A stretch of DNA of 64,000 nt from Janthinobacterium sp. GW458P. Lineage in GTDB: Bacteria > Pseudomonadota > Gammaproteobacteria > Burkholderiales > Burkholderiaceae_D. Location: assembly GCF_002127585.1 (NCBI RefSeq), contig NZ_NEGZ01000001.1, positions 192,345 through 256,344 of the forward strand, written 5' to 3'. A model generated the notes under the pieces. That model was not told the origin of the DNA, did not search any database, and saw only the letters and a list, made by a program, of their open reading frames with translations. Shown piece by piece: positions 35,591-45,726 of this stretch (positions are counted from its first letter, which is position 1; every line of letters begins with the position of its first letter). The position numbers were made by a program, and so were the translations under genes.

Positions 35591-36192
35591 GGCCGGGTTC
35601 GCTGCGGCAGGCGCAGTGGCATGCGCACGTCAACGCCGTCAATGCGCCGCCCGCCTTGCGTCACTGGCTGACGGGCGGCGGTTCGCTGACGGCCAAGCTG
35701 AAAGCGCATAGCCGGGCCTTTCGCGTGCAATGTTTACATCAGGAAACTGCGCGTTGCCTGAGCGACGAGGCGGCCAGCATCGGCCTGCACCGTCCGGGCC
35801 GGGTGTGGGAGCGCGAAGTGCTGCTGCGGTGTGATAATAGGCCGGCCGTGTTTGGCCATACCGTCGTGCCCATGCAGGCGACGGCCACGGACTGGCCCCT
35901 GTTTTCCGCGCTGGGCGAACGCTCGCTGGGCACGACCCTGTTCGGCGACCGCATGGTGCGCCGCGGTCCACTGGAGTTTGCCCGCTTGCGCGCCGGGCAC
36001 CCGCTGGTGCAGCGGGCGCAGGCGGCGCTGGCGCTGGAGGGGACGCGCACCAGTGACAAGGCGCTGTTTTTTGCCAGGCGCTGCCTGTATCAGCGCCATC
36101 AAGGATTGCTGCTGGTAACGGAAGTATTTCTGCCGGCGGTGTTTGAGCTCACTCGCACCGTTGCAACCGACACATTAATAAACAAAGCATAA
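35587..36192 (+). CDS. ubiC: Chorismate lyase
   Basis: A 201-residue chorismate pyruvate-lyase that makes 4-hydroxybenzoate, the first ubiquinone ring precursor. I chose GTG 35587, which overlaps the preceding stop (GTGA); GTG 35581 and TTG 35560 are in frame but less likely. Family blocks are WEREVLLRCDNRPAVFGHTV (with product-binding Arg), LGTTLFGDRMVRRGPLEFAR and RRCLYQRHQGLLLVTEVFLP, which holds the conserved Glu near the C-terminus. Confidence 0.92.
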   Translation: MRPGSLRQAQWHAHVNAVNAPPALRHWLTGGGSLTAKLKAHSRAFRVQCLHQETARCLSDEAASIGLHRPGRVWEREVLLRCDNRPAVFGHTVVPMQATATDWPLFSALGERSLGTTLFGDRMVRRGPLEFARLRAGHPLVQRAQAALALEGTRTSDKALFFARRCLYQRHQGLLLVTEVFLPAVFELTRTVATDTLINKA

Positions 36193-36194
36193 CA

Positions 36195-38282
36195 ATGAAT
36201 CTATTTTTTGAAGAATCCGGCGATTTCAAGGTCGGCACGGTCCTGTCGCAAGCGGGCGAGGCTTACCAGGTCGAGATGGCCAGCGGCAAGCGCACCAAGG
36301 TCAAGATCAAGGATGTGCTGCTGCAGTATGAAAAGCCGGCCCCGGCCGAGCTGCTGGAGCAGGCCAAGAGCATTGCCGCCGAGATCGATCTCGATTTCCT
36401 GTGGGAAGTGGCGGGCGAAGACGAATTCGGCTTTGCCGAACTGGGCGCCGAGTATTTCGGCCATGCGCCGCTGCCTGCCGAGGCTGCCGGACTGATCCTC
36501 TCCCTGCATTCGGCGCCCGTGTATTTCTACAAGAAGGGCCGCGGCCGCTACAAGGCGGCGCCGGAAGCGTCGCTGAAGGCGGCCCTGGCTGGCATCGAAA
36601 AGAAGAAGCAGCAGGCGCTGGTGCAGGCAGGCTATGTGGACGAGCTGAAACAGAACCGCTTGCCCGCCTCGATGCAGCCCATGGTGCTGCAACTGCTGTT
36701 CAAGCCGGACAAGAACACCATCGAATACAAGGCGCTGGAAGCGGCGTGCACGGAATTGCACACGACGCCGGCGCGCCTGATGCTGGCCGTCGGTGGTATT
36801 GCTTCACCGAAAGATTTGCACCTGTCGAAATTCCTCTTCGAGAATTTCCCCAAGGGCGCCGGCTTCCCCAACGTGCCCGTACCGTCCGTGACGGCCAAGC
36901 TGCCGCTGGCCGACGTGGCCGCTTTCTCGATCGACGACGTGACCACCACCGAGATCGACGATGCCTTCTCCGTGCAGCCGCTGCCGGACGGCACCGTGAA
37001 AGTGGGTATTCACATTGCCGCGCCGGGCCTGGGCATCCGTCCGGAAGACGTGATCGACAAGATGGCGCGCCAGCGCATGTCCACCGTCTACATGCCGGGC
37101 GACAAGATCACCATGCTGCCGGACGAAATCGTCAATGCTTTCACGCTGGCCGAAGGCACGACGTGCCCGGCCCTGTCGCTGTACGCCACCCTGGACCCGA
37201 AAGCGGACTGGGCGGTAGTCAGTACGCAGACGCGCGCCGAACTGGTGCCGATCGCCAGCAATTTGCGCCATAACCAGCTCGATGACCTGGTCAACGAGGA
37301 AACCCTTGCCAGCGGCGAGGGAGAATACCCGCACAAGGCCGACTTCGCCATCCTGTGGCAATGGGCGCAGCAGCTGGAGCAGGGCCGCATGAAGAAGCGC
37401 GAAGCGTTTGGCTTGAAGCCGGAACAGAACAACCGCGTCGATTTCAACTTCTATGTGGAAAACGACATCGTTACCGTGGCGCGCCGCAAGCGTGGCGCGC
37501 CACTCGACAAGATCGTCGCCGAATTGATGATTTTTGCCAACAGTACCTGGGGCAAGATGCTGCACGACCACGGCGTGCCCGGCATCTACCGCAGCCAGGG
37601 CGGCGGCAGCGGCAATAGCTGGGCGGCAAAGATGCAGGTGCGCATGGTTACCCATGCGGCGCCGCACCAGGGCCTGGGCGTGGATCAGTACGCATGGAGC
37701 ACCTCGCCCCTGCGCCGCTATACGGACCTGGTCAACCAGTGGCAAATCATCGCCTGCGCCGAGCATGGCGTGACGGCGCCCCTGGTGGCCCCGTTCAAGC
37801 CGCGCGACGCGAACCTGTTCGCCATCGTCTCGGCGTTCGACGCCGCCTATGCCGCGTATGGCGATTTCCAGTCGAACATGGAACGCTACTGGTGCCTGCG
37901 CTGGCTGCATCAGGAAAACGCGCGCCAGGTCGATGCTGTCGTGCTGAAAGATGAAATCCTGCGCCTGGTCGACATTCCGCTGGTCATCAAGCTGCCGGGC
38001 ATGCCATCGGTGGCGCGCGGCGCCCAGGTGAAACTGGACTTGCTGCGCTGGGATGAAGTCGACCTGAGCATTGAAGCGCGCCTGCTGGAAATCGCCGCCG
38101 TGCCCGACGTGGCGGCCGACGCCGAGCTCGATTACGAGGAAGACGCGGGCGACGAAGGCGACGACGAGGGAGAAGTCGCGGCCGAAGCGTCGCCGCAAGC
38201 GGCGAACCAGGTCAGCGACGCCGACGCGGAAGTGGCGGAACTGGCCAGCGAAGACGTGGTCAGCGAGCCCGAGGTCAAGTAA
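36195..38282 (+). CDS. RNB-domain ribonuclease (RNase II/R family)
   Basis: A 695-residue 3'-to-5' exoribonuclease. The N-terminal 200 residues are only weakly conserved. The RNB catalytic domain begins at about 240: TTTEIDDAFSVQPLPDGTVK holds the Asp cluster that binds Mg, followed by GIHIAAPGLGIRPEDVIDKM, MPGDKITMLPDEIV and YAWSTSPLRRYTDLVNQWQI. A C-terminal S1-like part is followed by a 50-residue acidic tail (DYEEDAGDEGDDEGE). It is distinct from classical RNase R in lacking a basic tail. It starts 2 bp after ubiC. Confidence 0.92.
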   Translation: MNLFFEESGDFKVGTVLSQAGEAYQVEMASGKRTKVKIKDVLLQYEKPAPAELLEQAKSIAAEIDLDFLWEVAGEDEFGFAELGAEYFGHAPLPAEAAGLILSLHSAPVYFYKKGRGRYKAAPEASLKAALAGIEKKKQQALVQAGYVDELKQNRLPASMQPMVLQLLFKPDKNTIEYKALEAACTELHTTPARLMLAVGGIASPKDLHLSKFLFENFPKGAGFPNVPVPSVTAKLPLADVAAFSIDDVTTTEIDDAFSVQPLPDGTVKVGIHIAAPGLGIRPEDVIDKMARQRMSTVYMPGDKITMLPDEIVNAFTLAEGTTCPALSLYATLDPKADWAVVSTQTRAELVPIASNLRHNQLDDLVNEETLASGEGEYPHKADFAILWQWAQQLEQGRMKKREAFGLKPEQNNRVDFNFYVENDIVTVARRKRGAPLDKIVAELMIFANSTWGKMLHDHGVPGIYRSQGGGSGNSWAAKMQVRMVTHAAPHQGLGVDQYAWSTSPLRRYTDLVNQWQIIACAEHGVTAPLVAPFKPRDANLFAIVSAFDAAYAAYGDFQSNMERYWCLRWLHQENARQVDAVVLKDEILRLVDIPLVIKLPGMPSVARGAQVKLDLLRWDEVDLSIEARLLEIAAVPDVAADAELDYEEDAGDEGDDEGEVAAEASPQAANQVSDADAEVAELASEDVVSEPEVK

Positions 38283-38389
38283 GGCCGCGGGGCGGCGCGA
38301 AAAACGGGACTAAAACTGTTTCCAGCGCCGCCCTTTGACGTAGAATTCAGCCATCTTGTATCTTGTGCTTGTTGCGAACTGGGTTGCGC

Positions 38390-39277
38390 GTGAAGTCTTT
38401 CCGAGAGAATCGTTTCCTGATGATCGCCGTGGCGGTATCGCTGCTGGCGCACGGCGCCTTGCTGGCGATGCATTTTGTCGCCCCGGCCCCGCAGCGGGCC
38501 GTGGCCACGGATCCGGGCCTGGAAGTGATCCTCGTCAATGCCAAGCATGCGAACAAGCCGCTGAAGGCTGACGCGCTGGCGCAAGCCAGCCTCGATGGCG
38601 GTGGCCAGGCCGACAAGGGTCGCGCCAAATCTCCCTTGCCCGACATGCGCAAGGTGGAAGAGGGCGAGAGCGTCAAGGCCAGCGCCCGGCGCATCGCCGA
38701 ACTCGAACAGAAACAGCAGGAGTTGCTGACGCAGGCGGCCAAACCGACGCCTTACAGTGCCGCGCCCGTCACGGAAAAGGACAAGCCCAATCCCCTGGCC
38801 AGCGGTTCGGACCTGATGGAAAGCAGCAAGGCCATCGCGCGCATGGCGGCCGAGATCAGCCAGACCGTGGAAGATCAGAACAAGCGTCCGCGCAAGACTT
38901 TCATTACGCCCAGCACGCAGGAAGTCGGCTATGCCATGTATTACAAGACCCTGCAAAAGCGCATCGAGGAAATCGGCACGCTGAATTTTCCGCAAAAGAA
39001 TGGCCGCAAGATGTATGGCGAGCTGGTCGTGTACATTCCGATTTTCCAGGATGGCACGATTTACCAGAAAGAGGGCGGCGCCCGCGTCGAGCGCAGCTCC
39101 GGCAATCCCGCGCTGGATGCGGCTGCCCTGGCCATCGTGCGCCGCGCGGCGCCGTTTGGCCGTTTTCCACCGAATATGTTGTCGAGCGACAAGGATGACC
39201 TGTGGGTCGTCATCACCCGTTTCAAGTTTACCCGCGAAGAAAAAATGGAAGCTAACCTGACTGGCGGCAGCAATTGA
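38390..39277 (+). CDS. TonB-like energy transducer
   Basis: A 295-residue protein with an N-terminal membrane anchor ([20 protein letters not shown]) carrying the His found in TonB anchors, a long charged periplasmic linker, and a TonB C-terminal domain ([20 protein letters not shown], then [19 protein letters not shown]). The start is most likely GTG 38390. No ExbB/ExbD genes adjoin it. The region [20 protein letters not shown] is typical of the betaproteobacterial paralogue near aroE, which may not serve siderophore receptors. Its stop overlaps the aroE TTG start. Confidence 0.85.
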   Translation: MKSFRENRFLMIAVAVSLLAHGALLAMHFVAPAPQRAVATDPGLEVILVNAKHANKPLKADALAQASLDGGGQADKGRAKSPLPDMRKVEEGESVKASARRIAELEQKQQELLTQAAKPTPYSAAPVTEKDKPNPLASGSDLMESSKAIARMAAEISQTVEDQNKRPRKTFITPSTQEVGYAMYYKTLQKRIEEIGTLNFPQKNGRKMYGELVVYIPIFQDGTIYQKEGGARVERSSGNPALDAAALAIVRRAAPFGRFPPNMLSSDKDDLWVVITRFKFTREEKMEANLTGGSN

Positions 39278-40116
39278 GCAAGCAAAATATTAATCCTGAT
39301 CAATATTGTGTATTTGGCAATCCCATTGCCCACAGCAAGTCACCCTTGATACACGCCGCGTTCGCCCTGCAAACGGGCGAGCCCATTGTCTATGAACGCC
39401 GGCTGGCGCCGCTCGACGGTTTTGCGCTGGCGGCCCGCAGCTTTGCGGCCGAAGGCGGCAAGGGCGCGAACGTGACGGTGCCCTTCAAACTCGATGCGTG
39501 CGCGCTGGCCACCGTCCTGACGCCGCGGGCTAGGGCCGCCGGCGCCGTCAATACCCTGCGTTTTGATGGAGACACCATTCTTGGCGATAATACCGATGGC
39601 GCCGGCCTGGTGGCGGACATCGTGCGCAACGCGGCTGTCGCCGTCGCCGGCAAGCGCGTCCTGTTGCTGGGGGCGGGCGGCGCGGCGCGCGGCGTGATCC
39701 TGCCCTTGCTGGAGCAGGGGCCGCAGGAAATCGTCATTGCCAACCGCACCGTGGCCACGGCCGAGGCGCTGGTGGCGCAGTTTGCCGATGCGCTGAGTCA
39801 CCCGGAGCAGCTGCGCGCCGGCGGCTTCACGCAACCCGACGGCGTTTTCGATATCGTCATCAACGCCACCTCGGCCAGCCTGGCGGGCGACTTGCCGCCT
39901 GTGCCGCCCGGTATCTTCGGCCGCCGCACCCTGGCGCTGGACATGATGTATGGCGCCCAGCCCACCGTCTTCATGGACTTTGCCGCCCAACATGGCGCGC
40001 AGGTGCGCGACGGCCTGGGCATGCTGGTGGAGCAGGCGGCCGAAGCGTTTTACGTGTGGCGCGGCGTGCGGCCGCAGACGCGGGACCTGCTGGCGCAATT
40101 GCGGGGCAGCCTGTGA
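39274..40116 (+). CDS. aroE: Shikimate 5-dehydrogenase
   Basis: A 280-residue NADPH-dependent enzyme that reduces 3-dehydroshikimate. It starts at TTG 39274 overlapping the previous stop. [20 protein letters not shown] and [15 protein letters not shown] form the shikimate site (Ser, Lys); AGAVNTLRF and [10 protein letters not shown] follow; [20 protein letters not shown] is the Rossmann nucleotide loop with [12 protein letters not shown] after it. Full-length. The mtgA gene overlaps its stop (GTGA). Confidence 0.97.
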   Translation: MSKQNINPDQYCVFGNPIAHSKSPLIHAAFALQTGEPIVYERRLAPLDGFALAARSFAAEGGKGANVTVPFKLDACALATVLTPRARAAGAVNTLRFDGDTILGDNTDGAGLVADIVRNAAVAVAGKRVLLLGAGGAARGVILPLLEQGPQEIVIANRTVATAEALVAQFADALSHPEQLRAGGFTQPDGVFDIVINATSASLAGDLPPVPPGIFGRRTLALDMMYGAQPTVFMDFAAQHGAQVRDGLGMLVEQAAEAFYVWRGVRPQTRDLLAQLRGSL

Positions 40117-40844
40117 GCGGCGGCAAGAAGGGACAACGCAAGGGCGGCAGCGGCGGCCGCTACGGCTGGATCAAGTGGCTGTTCATCGTGCCCGTGCTGG
40201 CGTTTATCGTCGTACAACTGTATTTCTTCCTGCAAATCTGGTGGTGGGTCGACCATAACCCATCCAGTACGGCCTTCATGCGCGAGCAGTTATCCGTCTT
40301 GCAAGACAAGAATCCCAATGCCGCCATCCAGCAGATGTGGGTGCCGTACAACCGCATTTCGAATAATTTAAAGCGGGCCATCATCGCCTCGGAAGACGCG
40401 AATTTTTCCGAGCACGAAGGCGTGGACTGGGAGGCCTTGCAAAAGGCATATGAAAAAAACAGCAAAAAGCAGAAGGTCGTGGCCGGTGGTTCCACCATCA
40501 CGCAGCAACTGGCGAAGAATCTGTTCCTGTCCGGTTCGCGCAGTTATGTGCGCAAGGGCCAGGAACTGATCATTACCTACATGCTGGAAAGCCTGATGGA
40601 GAAGCAGCGCATTTTCGAGATTTACCTGAATGTGGTGGAATTTGGCACGGGCATCTTCGGCGCCGAGGCGGCCGCCCGCCACTATTACCATGTGAGCGCG
40701 GCAAGCCTGAGCGCGGCGCAGGCGGCGAAACTGGCCGTGATGCTGCCGAATCCCCGTTTTTACGACCGTCACCGCGATACGGGTTACCTGAACCGGCGCA
40801 CCAGTGTCATCCTGCGCCGCATGGGGGCGGCCGAACTGCCTTGA
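40113..40844 (+). CDS. mtgA: Monofunctional peptidoglycan glycosyltransferase
   Basis: A 243-residue GT51 enzyme that polymerises lipid II in the periplasm. The start is the GTG overlapping aroE ([12 protein letters not shown]). There is one membrane anchor ([20 protein letters not shown]); the catalytic blocks are [20 protein letters not shown] (catalytic Glu in EDANF), [20 protein letters not shown] and [20 protein letters not shown]. Length and order aroE-mtgA are normal for the group. Confidence 0.97.
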   Translation: MSGGKKGQRKGGSGGRYGWIKWLFIVPVLAFIVVQLYFFLQIWWWVDHNPSSTAFMREQLSVLQDKNPNAAIQQMWVPYNRISNNLKRAIIASEDANFSEHEGVDWEALQKAYEKNSKKQKVVAGGSTITQQLAKNLFLSGSRSYVRKGQELIITYMLESLMEKQRIFEIYLNVVEFGTGIFGAEAAARHYYHVSAASLSAAQAAKLAVMLPNPRFYDRHRDTGYLNRRTSVILRRMGAAELP

Positions 40845-41067
40845 CGCCAGCGGGTGCTGCTTTGCATAAGATTAAGCATGTCTAATTTGCACTATTGCGA
40901 TGTGGCATCTTAATCGATCCCCTTGGTGCAGCGACACACAATTTCCGTGAAAAAGCGGTGGCGAGGGGTGGTCGTGAAAAGGGCTTTGCGGGTACACTTG
41001 CGCTGTTTTCATTTTTGGCGCCAGCGCCAGCACATCACGATAACCTAACATCCGGCTGAGAGCGCGC

Positions 41068-42033
41068 ATGATCAATGTTTTTGTATTACAGAATGGCCGG
41101 CTCAACCAGGTGCCGATCGACAGCCGCGCAGACCTCGAAAACGCCGAACCGGTCTGGGTCGACCTGACCGACCCCACCGATGACGAACGGGCCTGGGTCA
41201 AGGCCATCTACAACGTGACCCTGCCGGGCGAAGACGAAGTCAAGGATATCGAAGCGTCGGCCCGCTATTACGAAGCGGAAAACGGCGACTTGCATCTGCG
41301 CACGGATTTTTTGCGCGAAGAAGACGACGGGCCGTCGCGCGTCATCACCGTGGCGTTCATTCTTGCCCGCAAGATTTTGTTTTCCATGCATACGGACGAC
41401 CTGCCCGTGTTCCGCCTGGTGCGCATGCGCGCCCGCTCGCGGCCAGGATCGATTGCCGACTACATGGACGTGCTGCTGGACCTGTACGCCACCGATGCCG
41501 AATATTCGGCCGATGTGCTTGAAGGCATCTACCAGAACCTGGAAGAAGTCAGCACGCGCGTGCTGCAAAAGGAATTTACCGATGCGCACGCGGCCGAAGC
41601 GCTGAACGCGATTGCCCACGAGGAAGATTTGAACGGCCGTATCCGCCGCAACATGATGGATACGCGCCGCGCCGTGAGCTTTCTGATGCGTGGCCGCTTG
41701 CTCAATTCCGAGCAGTTCGAGGAAGCGCGACAGATCTTGCGCGACATCGAATCGCTCGATGGTCACACATCTTTCCTTTTCGACAAGATCAACTTCCTGA
41801 TGGACGCCACCGTCGGCTTCATCAACATCAACCAGAACAAGATCATCAAGATCTTCTCGGTGGCCAGCGTGGCCTTCCTGCCGCCGACCCTGATCGCCAG
41901 CGTGTACGGCATGAACTTCAAGCTGATGCCGGAACTGGAATGGTCGTTCGGCTATCCGTGGGCCTGGGGCCTGATGATCACCAGCGCCATCGCGCCCTTC
42001 CTGTACTTCCGCCACCGTGGCTGGCTGAAATAA
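41068..42033 (+). CDS. corA: CorA-type magnesium/cobalt transporter
   Basis: A 321-residue member of the CorA metal-ion transporter family. The cytoplasmic N-terminal domain is acidic and rich in alpha/beta elements; a long helix leads to two C-terminal membrane spans. The selectivity motif is in ASVYGMNFKLMPELEWSFGY (YGMN). The second span ends before the basic FRHRGWLK tail. No Mg-sensing leader was recognised in the 223-bp upstream gap. Confidence 0.95.
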   Translation: MINVFVLQNGRLNQVPIDSRADLENAEPVWVDLTDPTDDERAWVKAIYNVTLPGEDEVKDIEASARYYEAENGDLHLRTDFLREEDDGPSRVITVAFILARKILFSMHTDDLPVFRLVRMRARSRPGSIADYMDVLLDLYATDAEYSADVLEGIYQNLEEVSTRVLQKEFTDAHAAEALNAIAHEEDLNGRIRRNMMDTRRAVSFLMRGRLLNSEQFEEARQILRDIESLDGHTSFLFDKINFLMDATVGFININQNKIIKIFSVASVAFLPPTLIASVYGMNFKLMPELEWSFGYPWAWGLMITSAIAPFLYFRHRGWLK

Positions 42034-42131
42034 TCCATCGGCGCCGGGACGGGTTCGCATCCCGGCGCCGCCACCGGACCTCCCCGGATTTCAAGGCGGA
42101 CGCAGCAATTTCAAAAATCGGCGATAATCAC

Positions 42132-42158
42132 TGGTATTGCGTGGTATTGAATTGGTAT
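42132..42158 (+). repeat. Three phased TGGTAT repeats
   Basis: TGGTAT occurs at 42132, 42142 and 42153, spaced 10 and 11 bp, that is, on the same face of the helix. It lies in the 302-bp gap between corA and the HAD gene. This gap also contains a GC hairpin without T run (42040-42069). A regulator-binding array is possible; no known operator was recognised. Confidence 0.35.
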
Positions 42159-42335
42159 CTACGTTGCCTGCATTGCGCCATGCTGTACCCCGCTGGCTGT
42201 CTTTTGCAGAAAAGTATCGTCATTGATGCGTTTTTTGCGTAGCAGCGTCCGCCTGTTCCACCTATGATCGTTGCGCTGCCAGTCTTGTCGGCTGGCCGCC
42301 GCATTTTCCGCCACTGTTGTACTTCTGGAGATTTC

Positions 42336-43052
42336 ATGCCTGATACCGCTACCGCCCCACCGCGCTTTACCCACCTGATCAGCGACTGCGACGGCGTGCT
42401 GGTCGACAGCGAGGCCGTGGCCCTGCAGGCGCTGCTGGAATTGCTGGGGCCGCGCCTGCAGAACCTGCCCGAGGGCGTCACCCTGCAAGGCTTGATCGAG
42501 CCGCGCCTGGGCCAGCGCCTGGTGCCGCTGATGCAGGATATCTACAAGGAATTGGGTTTATCGCAATTGCCGGCCGACGAAATCATGGCCATCGGCAATG
42601 CCGTCGATGCGGCCTGCGATGCGCAACTGCGCGCCGTGCCCGGCGTGGCGCAGGCGCTGGCGGCGATCCCGCTGCCCAAGGCTGTGGCGTCGAACAGTGT
42701 CAGCGCGCGCGTGCTGTCGTCGCTCGAACGCACGGGCATGGCGCCGCTGTTCCAGAGCCGCGTGTTTACACCGGACCTGGTCGGCCACGCCAAGCCGCAT
42801 CCTGGCGTCTACCTGGCGGCAGCAAGCGCCTTCGGCGTGCCGCCTGGCCAGTGCCTGGTGCTGGAGGACAGCGTCACGGGCGTGACGGCGGCCGTGGCGG
42901 CGGGCATGACGGTCTTGGGATTCATCGGCGGCGGACATATCGCCCCCGGCCAGGAGGCGCGCCTGAAGGCGGCCGGCGCGCAGCTGGTCTTTGGCGACAT
43001 GGGCAGCCTGCCAGCGCTGGTGGCGGAACTGCTACAAGGCGCTACAGTGTAA
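42336..43052 (+). CDS. HAD-family hydrolase, phosphoglycolate-phosphatase-like
   Basis: A 238-residue haloacid-dehalogenase-type phosphatase. ATG 42336 follows TGGAG. LISDCDGVLVDSEAVALQAL carries the nucleophile Asp, with an alpha-helical cap typical of the PGMB/GPH group; AVASNSVSARVLSSLER holds motif II Ser, GHAKPHPGVYLAAASAFGV the Lys, and CLVLEDSVTGVTAAVAAGM the acidic motif III. The substrate is uncertain; phosphoglycolate and sugar phosphates are usual. Its stop codon is 2 bp from the structured repeat copy B. Confidence 0.9.
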   Translation: MPDTATAPPRFTHLISDCDGVLVDSEAVALQALLELLGPRLQNLPEGVTLQGLIEPRLGQRLVPLMQDIYKELGLSQLPADEIMAIGNAVDAACDAQLRAVPGVAQALAAIPLPKAVASNSVSARVLSSLERTGMAPLFQSRVFTPDLVGHAKPHPGVYLAAASAFGVPPGQCLVLEDSVTGVTAAVAAGMTVLGFIGGGHIAPGQEARLKAAGAQLVFGDMGSLPALVAELLQGATV

Positions 43053-43054
43053 CG

Positions 43055-43172
43055 ACACCTGACAAAACCGCAGCGAGCGGCAGTGATTTGTGGCCGAGAA
43101 GCGCAACCGTACTTTAGTACGGTGAGCATCGCCGGCCGCAAAGCGCGACGCGCAGTAGGTTTTGTCAGGTGT
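43055..43172. repeat. Structured intergenic repeat, copy B
   Basis: A 118-bp element fills the gap between the convergent HAD and hemL genes (5 bp from the hemL stop). Perfect 15-bp outer arms: ACACCTGACAAAACC (43055-43069) and GGTTTTGTCAGGTGT (43158-43172). The middle stem TTGTGGCC (43088-43095) pairs with GGCCGCAA (43134-43141), and the apical palindrome is CCGTACTTTAGTACGG (43107-43122). Compared with copy A at 2541-2652, 74 of 85 core bases (43071-43155) are identical and most of the differences fall in stems as paired changes. Confidence 0.85.
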
Positions 43173-43177
43173 GTACC

Positions 43178-44467
43178 TTACGCCAGGGTGGCGAAAACCT
43201 TGCGCGCAGCGGCGATGGTGGCGTCGATGACGGCATCGTCGTGCTGCGCCGAGACGAAGCCGGCCTCGAAGGCGGCCGGCGCGAAGTATACGCCTTCATC
43301 GAGCATGGCGTGGAAGAAGGCATTGAACTTGCTGCGGTCGCCGGCCATCATTTCCGCGTAGCTGGTCGGCGGCGTTTCGCTGAAATAGATGCCGAACATG
43401 CCGCCGATGGAATCGGCGCAGAAGACCACGCCTGCTTCCTTTGCGGCGGCGGTCAGGCCGTCGGCCAGGCGCTTGGCCGTGGCGCCCAGCTGCGCGTAGA
43501 AGCCAGGCTGCTGGATCAGTTTCAGCGTCGTCATGCCGGCCGCGACGGCCACCGGGTTGCCGGACAGGGTGCCGGCCTGGTAGACGGCGCCCAGCGGCGC
43601 CATATGGTGCATCAGCGCGGCGCTGCCGCCGAAGGCCGCCACCGGCATGCCGCCGCCGATCACCTTGCCCAGGGCCGTAAGGTCGGGCTTGATGCCGTAC
43701 AGCGCCTGCGCGCCGCCCAGAGCCACGCGGAAGCCGCACATGACTTCATCGAAAATGAGCAGGGCGCCGTGCTGCGTGCACAATTCGCGCATGGCCTGCA
43801 GGAATTCCGGGGTGGCTTTCACCAGGTTCATGTTGCCGGCCACAGGCTCGACGATGACGCAGGCAATTTCCGCGCCAAAGCTGTCGAAGGCGTCTTTCAG
43901 CTGTTCCACGTTGTTATAGTCAAGCACCATGGTGTGCTTGACGAAGTCTTCCGGTACGCCGGCCGAGGTCGGATTGCCGAAGGTGAGCAGACCACTGCCG
44001 GCCTTGACCAGCAGGGAATCGGCGTGGCCGTGGTAGCAGCCTTCGAACTTGACGATCTTGTCGCGTCCCGTGGCGCCGCGCGCCAGGCGCAGGGTGCTCA
44101 TGGTCGCTTCCGTGCCCGACGAGACCAGGCGTACCTGCTCGATCGACGGCACCAGACGGGTAATTTCCTCGGCCATCAGCACTTCGCCTTCCGTCGGCGC
44201 GCCGAAAGACAGGCCCAGTGCCGCCGCATCCTGCACCGCTTTCACGACTTCAGAGTGGGCGTGGCCGACGATGGCCGGACCCCACGAGCCGATATAGTCG
44301 ATATAGCGCTTGCCGTCCGCGTCCCAGAAGTACGGGCCTTCGGCGCGCGTGATGAAGCGCGGCGTGCCGCCCACGGAGCGGAAGGCGCGCACGGGCGAAT
44401 TGACGCCGCCTGGCGTGGTTTTTTGCGCGCGGGTAAACAGGATGTCGTTCTGGGAAGTCGTCGTCAT
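43178..44467 (-). CDS. hemL: Glutamate-1-semialdehyde 2,1-aminomutase
   Basis: A 429-residue PLP enzyme that makes 5-aminolevulinate in the C5 haem pathway. It starts [40 protein letters not shown] and [20 protein letters not shown] are family blocks, [20 protein letters not shown] holds the PLP-contacting Asp, and [20 protein letters not shown] the Schiff-base Lys. Full-length. It is preceded by thiD on the same strand; a thiD-hemL pairing is common in betaproteobacteria. Confidence 0.98.
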   Translation of the reverse strand: MTTTSQNDILFTRAQKTTPGGVNSPVRAFRSVGGTPRFITRAEGPYFWDADGKRYIDYIGSWGPAIVGHAHSEVVKAVQDAAALGLSFGAPTEGEVLMAEEITRLVPSIEQVRLVSSGTEATMSTLRLARGATGRDKIVKFEGCYHGHADSLLVKAGSGLLTFGNPTSAGVPEDFVKHTMVLDYNNVEQLKDAFDSFGAEIACVIVEPVAGNMNLVKATPEFLQAMRELCTQHGALLIFDEVMCGFRVALGGAQALYGIKPDLTALGKVIGGGMPVAAFGGSAALMHHMAPLGAVYQAGTLSGNPVAVAAGMTTLKLIQQPGFYAQLGATAKRLADGLTAAAKEAGVVFCADSIGGMFGIYFSETPPTSYAEMMAGDRSKFNAFFHAMLDEGVYFAPAAFEAGFVSAQHDDAVIDATIAAARKVFATLA

Positions 44468-44526
44468 GATAATCGTGCCTTGAAAGTGGATCGTTGTCTG
44501 AGTCGTCTGTATTTGTCTGGACGGGA

Positions 44527-45384
44527 TTACTGGGCGCCGCGCTGGCGCTGCAGCTGGAACAGCCGGTTCGGCACCAGCTTGCCCATGCCGTGGCGCTGCG
44601 CATGCGCCAGCGCGCCGGTGGTGAATTCCTGCGCCGCCACCACGACTTGCGGCACATCGTCTTCATTCTCCGCCAGGGCCAGCAAGGCGGTGGCGGCCGC
44701 CGACAGGGTGCTGCCGGCGCCGTTGAAGATGCCGGGCAGGTGGCGCCACTCATCGTGGCGCACCACGCCATCCTCGCCGAACAGGGTGTTGGCGCGCAGC
44801 TTGCCTTCGCCCGTGCCCGACTTGCTGGCGTCGGCCGGCATGCCGGTGACGAGCACGTATTCGCAGCCTAGCGCCACCAGGTAATCGACGTCGTTCTGCA
44901 GGGTGTCGTCCGGATCGGCGTCGCGCCAGGTCTCGGCCAGGCGCTCCAGTTCCACCGGCGAGAGCACCAGCAAGGTCGTTTGCGGGATCAGGAGCTGGCG
45001 CACTGCCGTGAGGATGTCCTCGTCGTCCATGCCCTGTTCCGGCAGCGCCGAAATGAAGGGATCGAGGATCAGCGGCACGTTCGGATAGTCGGAGACGATT
45101 TCGGCGATGGCCGTGACGTTTTCCACGCTGCCCAGGGCGCCGATCTTGATGGCCGAGACGGACATGTCTTCCAGCAGCACGCGCGCCTGGTCGGAGACCC
45201 AGTCCGGGTCGATCGCCTGCACGTCTTCCACGCGCGCCGTATCACTGATCAGGAGACCCGTGGTGACGGACAGGCCATGGCAGCCGAAGGCTGAAAACGT
45301 GGCCAGGTCGGCCTGGATGCCGATGGCGCCGACCGGATCGGACACGCCGAAGCTTAATATGAGGGGAGAAGTTTGGTTTTGCAC
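44527..45384 (-). CDS. thiD: Hydroxymethylpyrimidine (phosphate) kinase
   Basis: A 285-residue ThiD-type kinase of thiamine biosynthesis, phosphorylating HMP and HMP-P. It starts [40 protein letters not shown] is the substrate-binding block (usual GIQAD), [19 protein letters not shown] and [14 protein letters not shown] follow. The ATP side is [20 protein letters not shown], where the usual GTGDTF-type motif reads NGAGST, a deviation from the common Gly-Cys-Gly-Asp pattern but still with the Gly-Ala-Gly anion hole. No thiamine riboswitch was seen nearby. Confidence 0.88.
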   Translation of the reverse strand: MQNQTSPLILSFGVSDPVGAIGIQADLATFSAFGCHGLSVTTGLLISDTARVEDVQAIDPDWVSDQARVLLEDMSVSAIKIGALGSVENVTAIAEIVSDYPNVPLILDPFISALPEQGMDDEDILTAVRQLLIPQTTLLVLSPVELERLAETWRDADPDDTLQNDVDYLVALGCEYVLVTGMPADASKSGTGEGKLRANTLFGEDGVVRHDEWRHLPGIFNGAGSTLSAAATALLALAENEDDVPQVVVAAQEFTTGALAHAQRHGMGKLVPNRLFQLQRQRGAQ

Positions 45385-45441
45385 GGCGGGTAGATTAAGA
45401 TACCTAATTCAGCATTTTACTTGATTGAAGGGTGGCAGAAC

Positions 45442-45633
45442 GTGAGTAGCAACGAAACAACGCAGCAATTCCAAACGTGGATGTGTCTTATTTGCGGCTG
45501 GGTTTATGATGAAGCGGCCGGCCTGCCCGACGAAGACATCGCTCCAGGCACGCGTTGGGCCGATGTTCCGATGAACTGGACCTGCCCGGAATGCGGGGCG
45601 CGCAAGGATGATTTCGAGATGGTGGCCATTTGA
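45442..45633 (+). CDS. Rubredoxin
   Basis: A 63-residue one-iron electron carrier. Two CxxC pairs ligate iron: WMCLICGWVYDEAAG and WTCPECGARKDDFEMV; the intervening APGTRWADVPMNW is typical. GTG 45442 is chosen because GGGTGG lies 6 bp ahead; TTG 45421 would add seven residues. It sits directly before the pil-chp genes and divergent from thiD, as in many betaproteobacteria and pseudomonads; a functional link to pili is not known. Confidence 0.93.
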   Translation: MSSNETTQQFQTWMCLICGWVYDEAAGLPDEDIAPGTRWADVPMNWTCPECGARKDDFEMVAI

Positions 45634-45726
45634 AATTTAATTAATCCTGATCAATTGGCATGTGCCTGCCGCACGCTGGCGTAGCGGTAGCATGTGCTAT
45701 GGTATGAAAGATTGCCGAAAAATCAA

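Noticed and set aside
42040-42069. Intrinsic terminator of corA
   Set aside because: A strong 10-bp stem but no T run follows; termination cannot be claimed.
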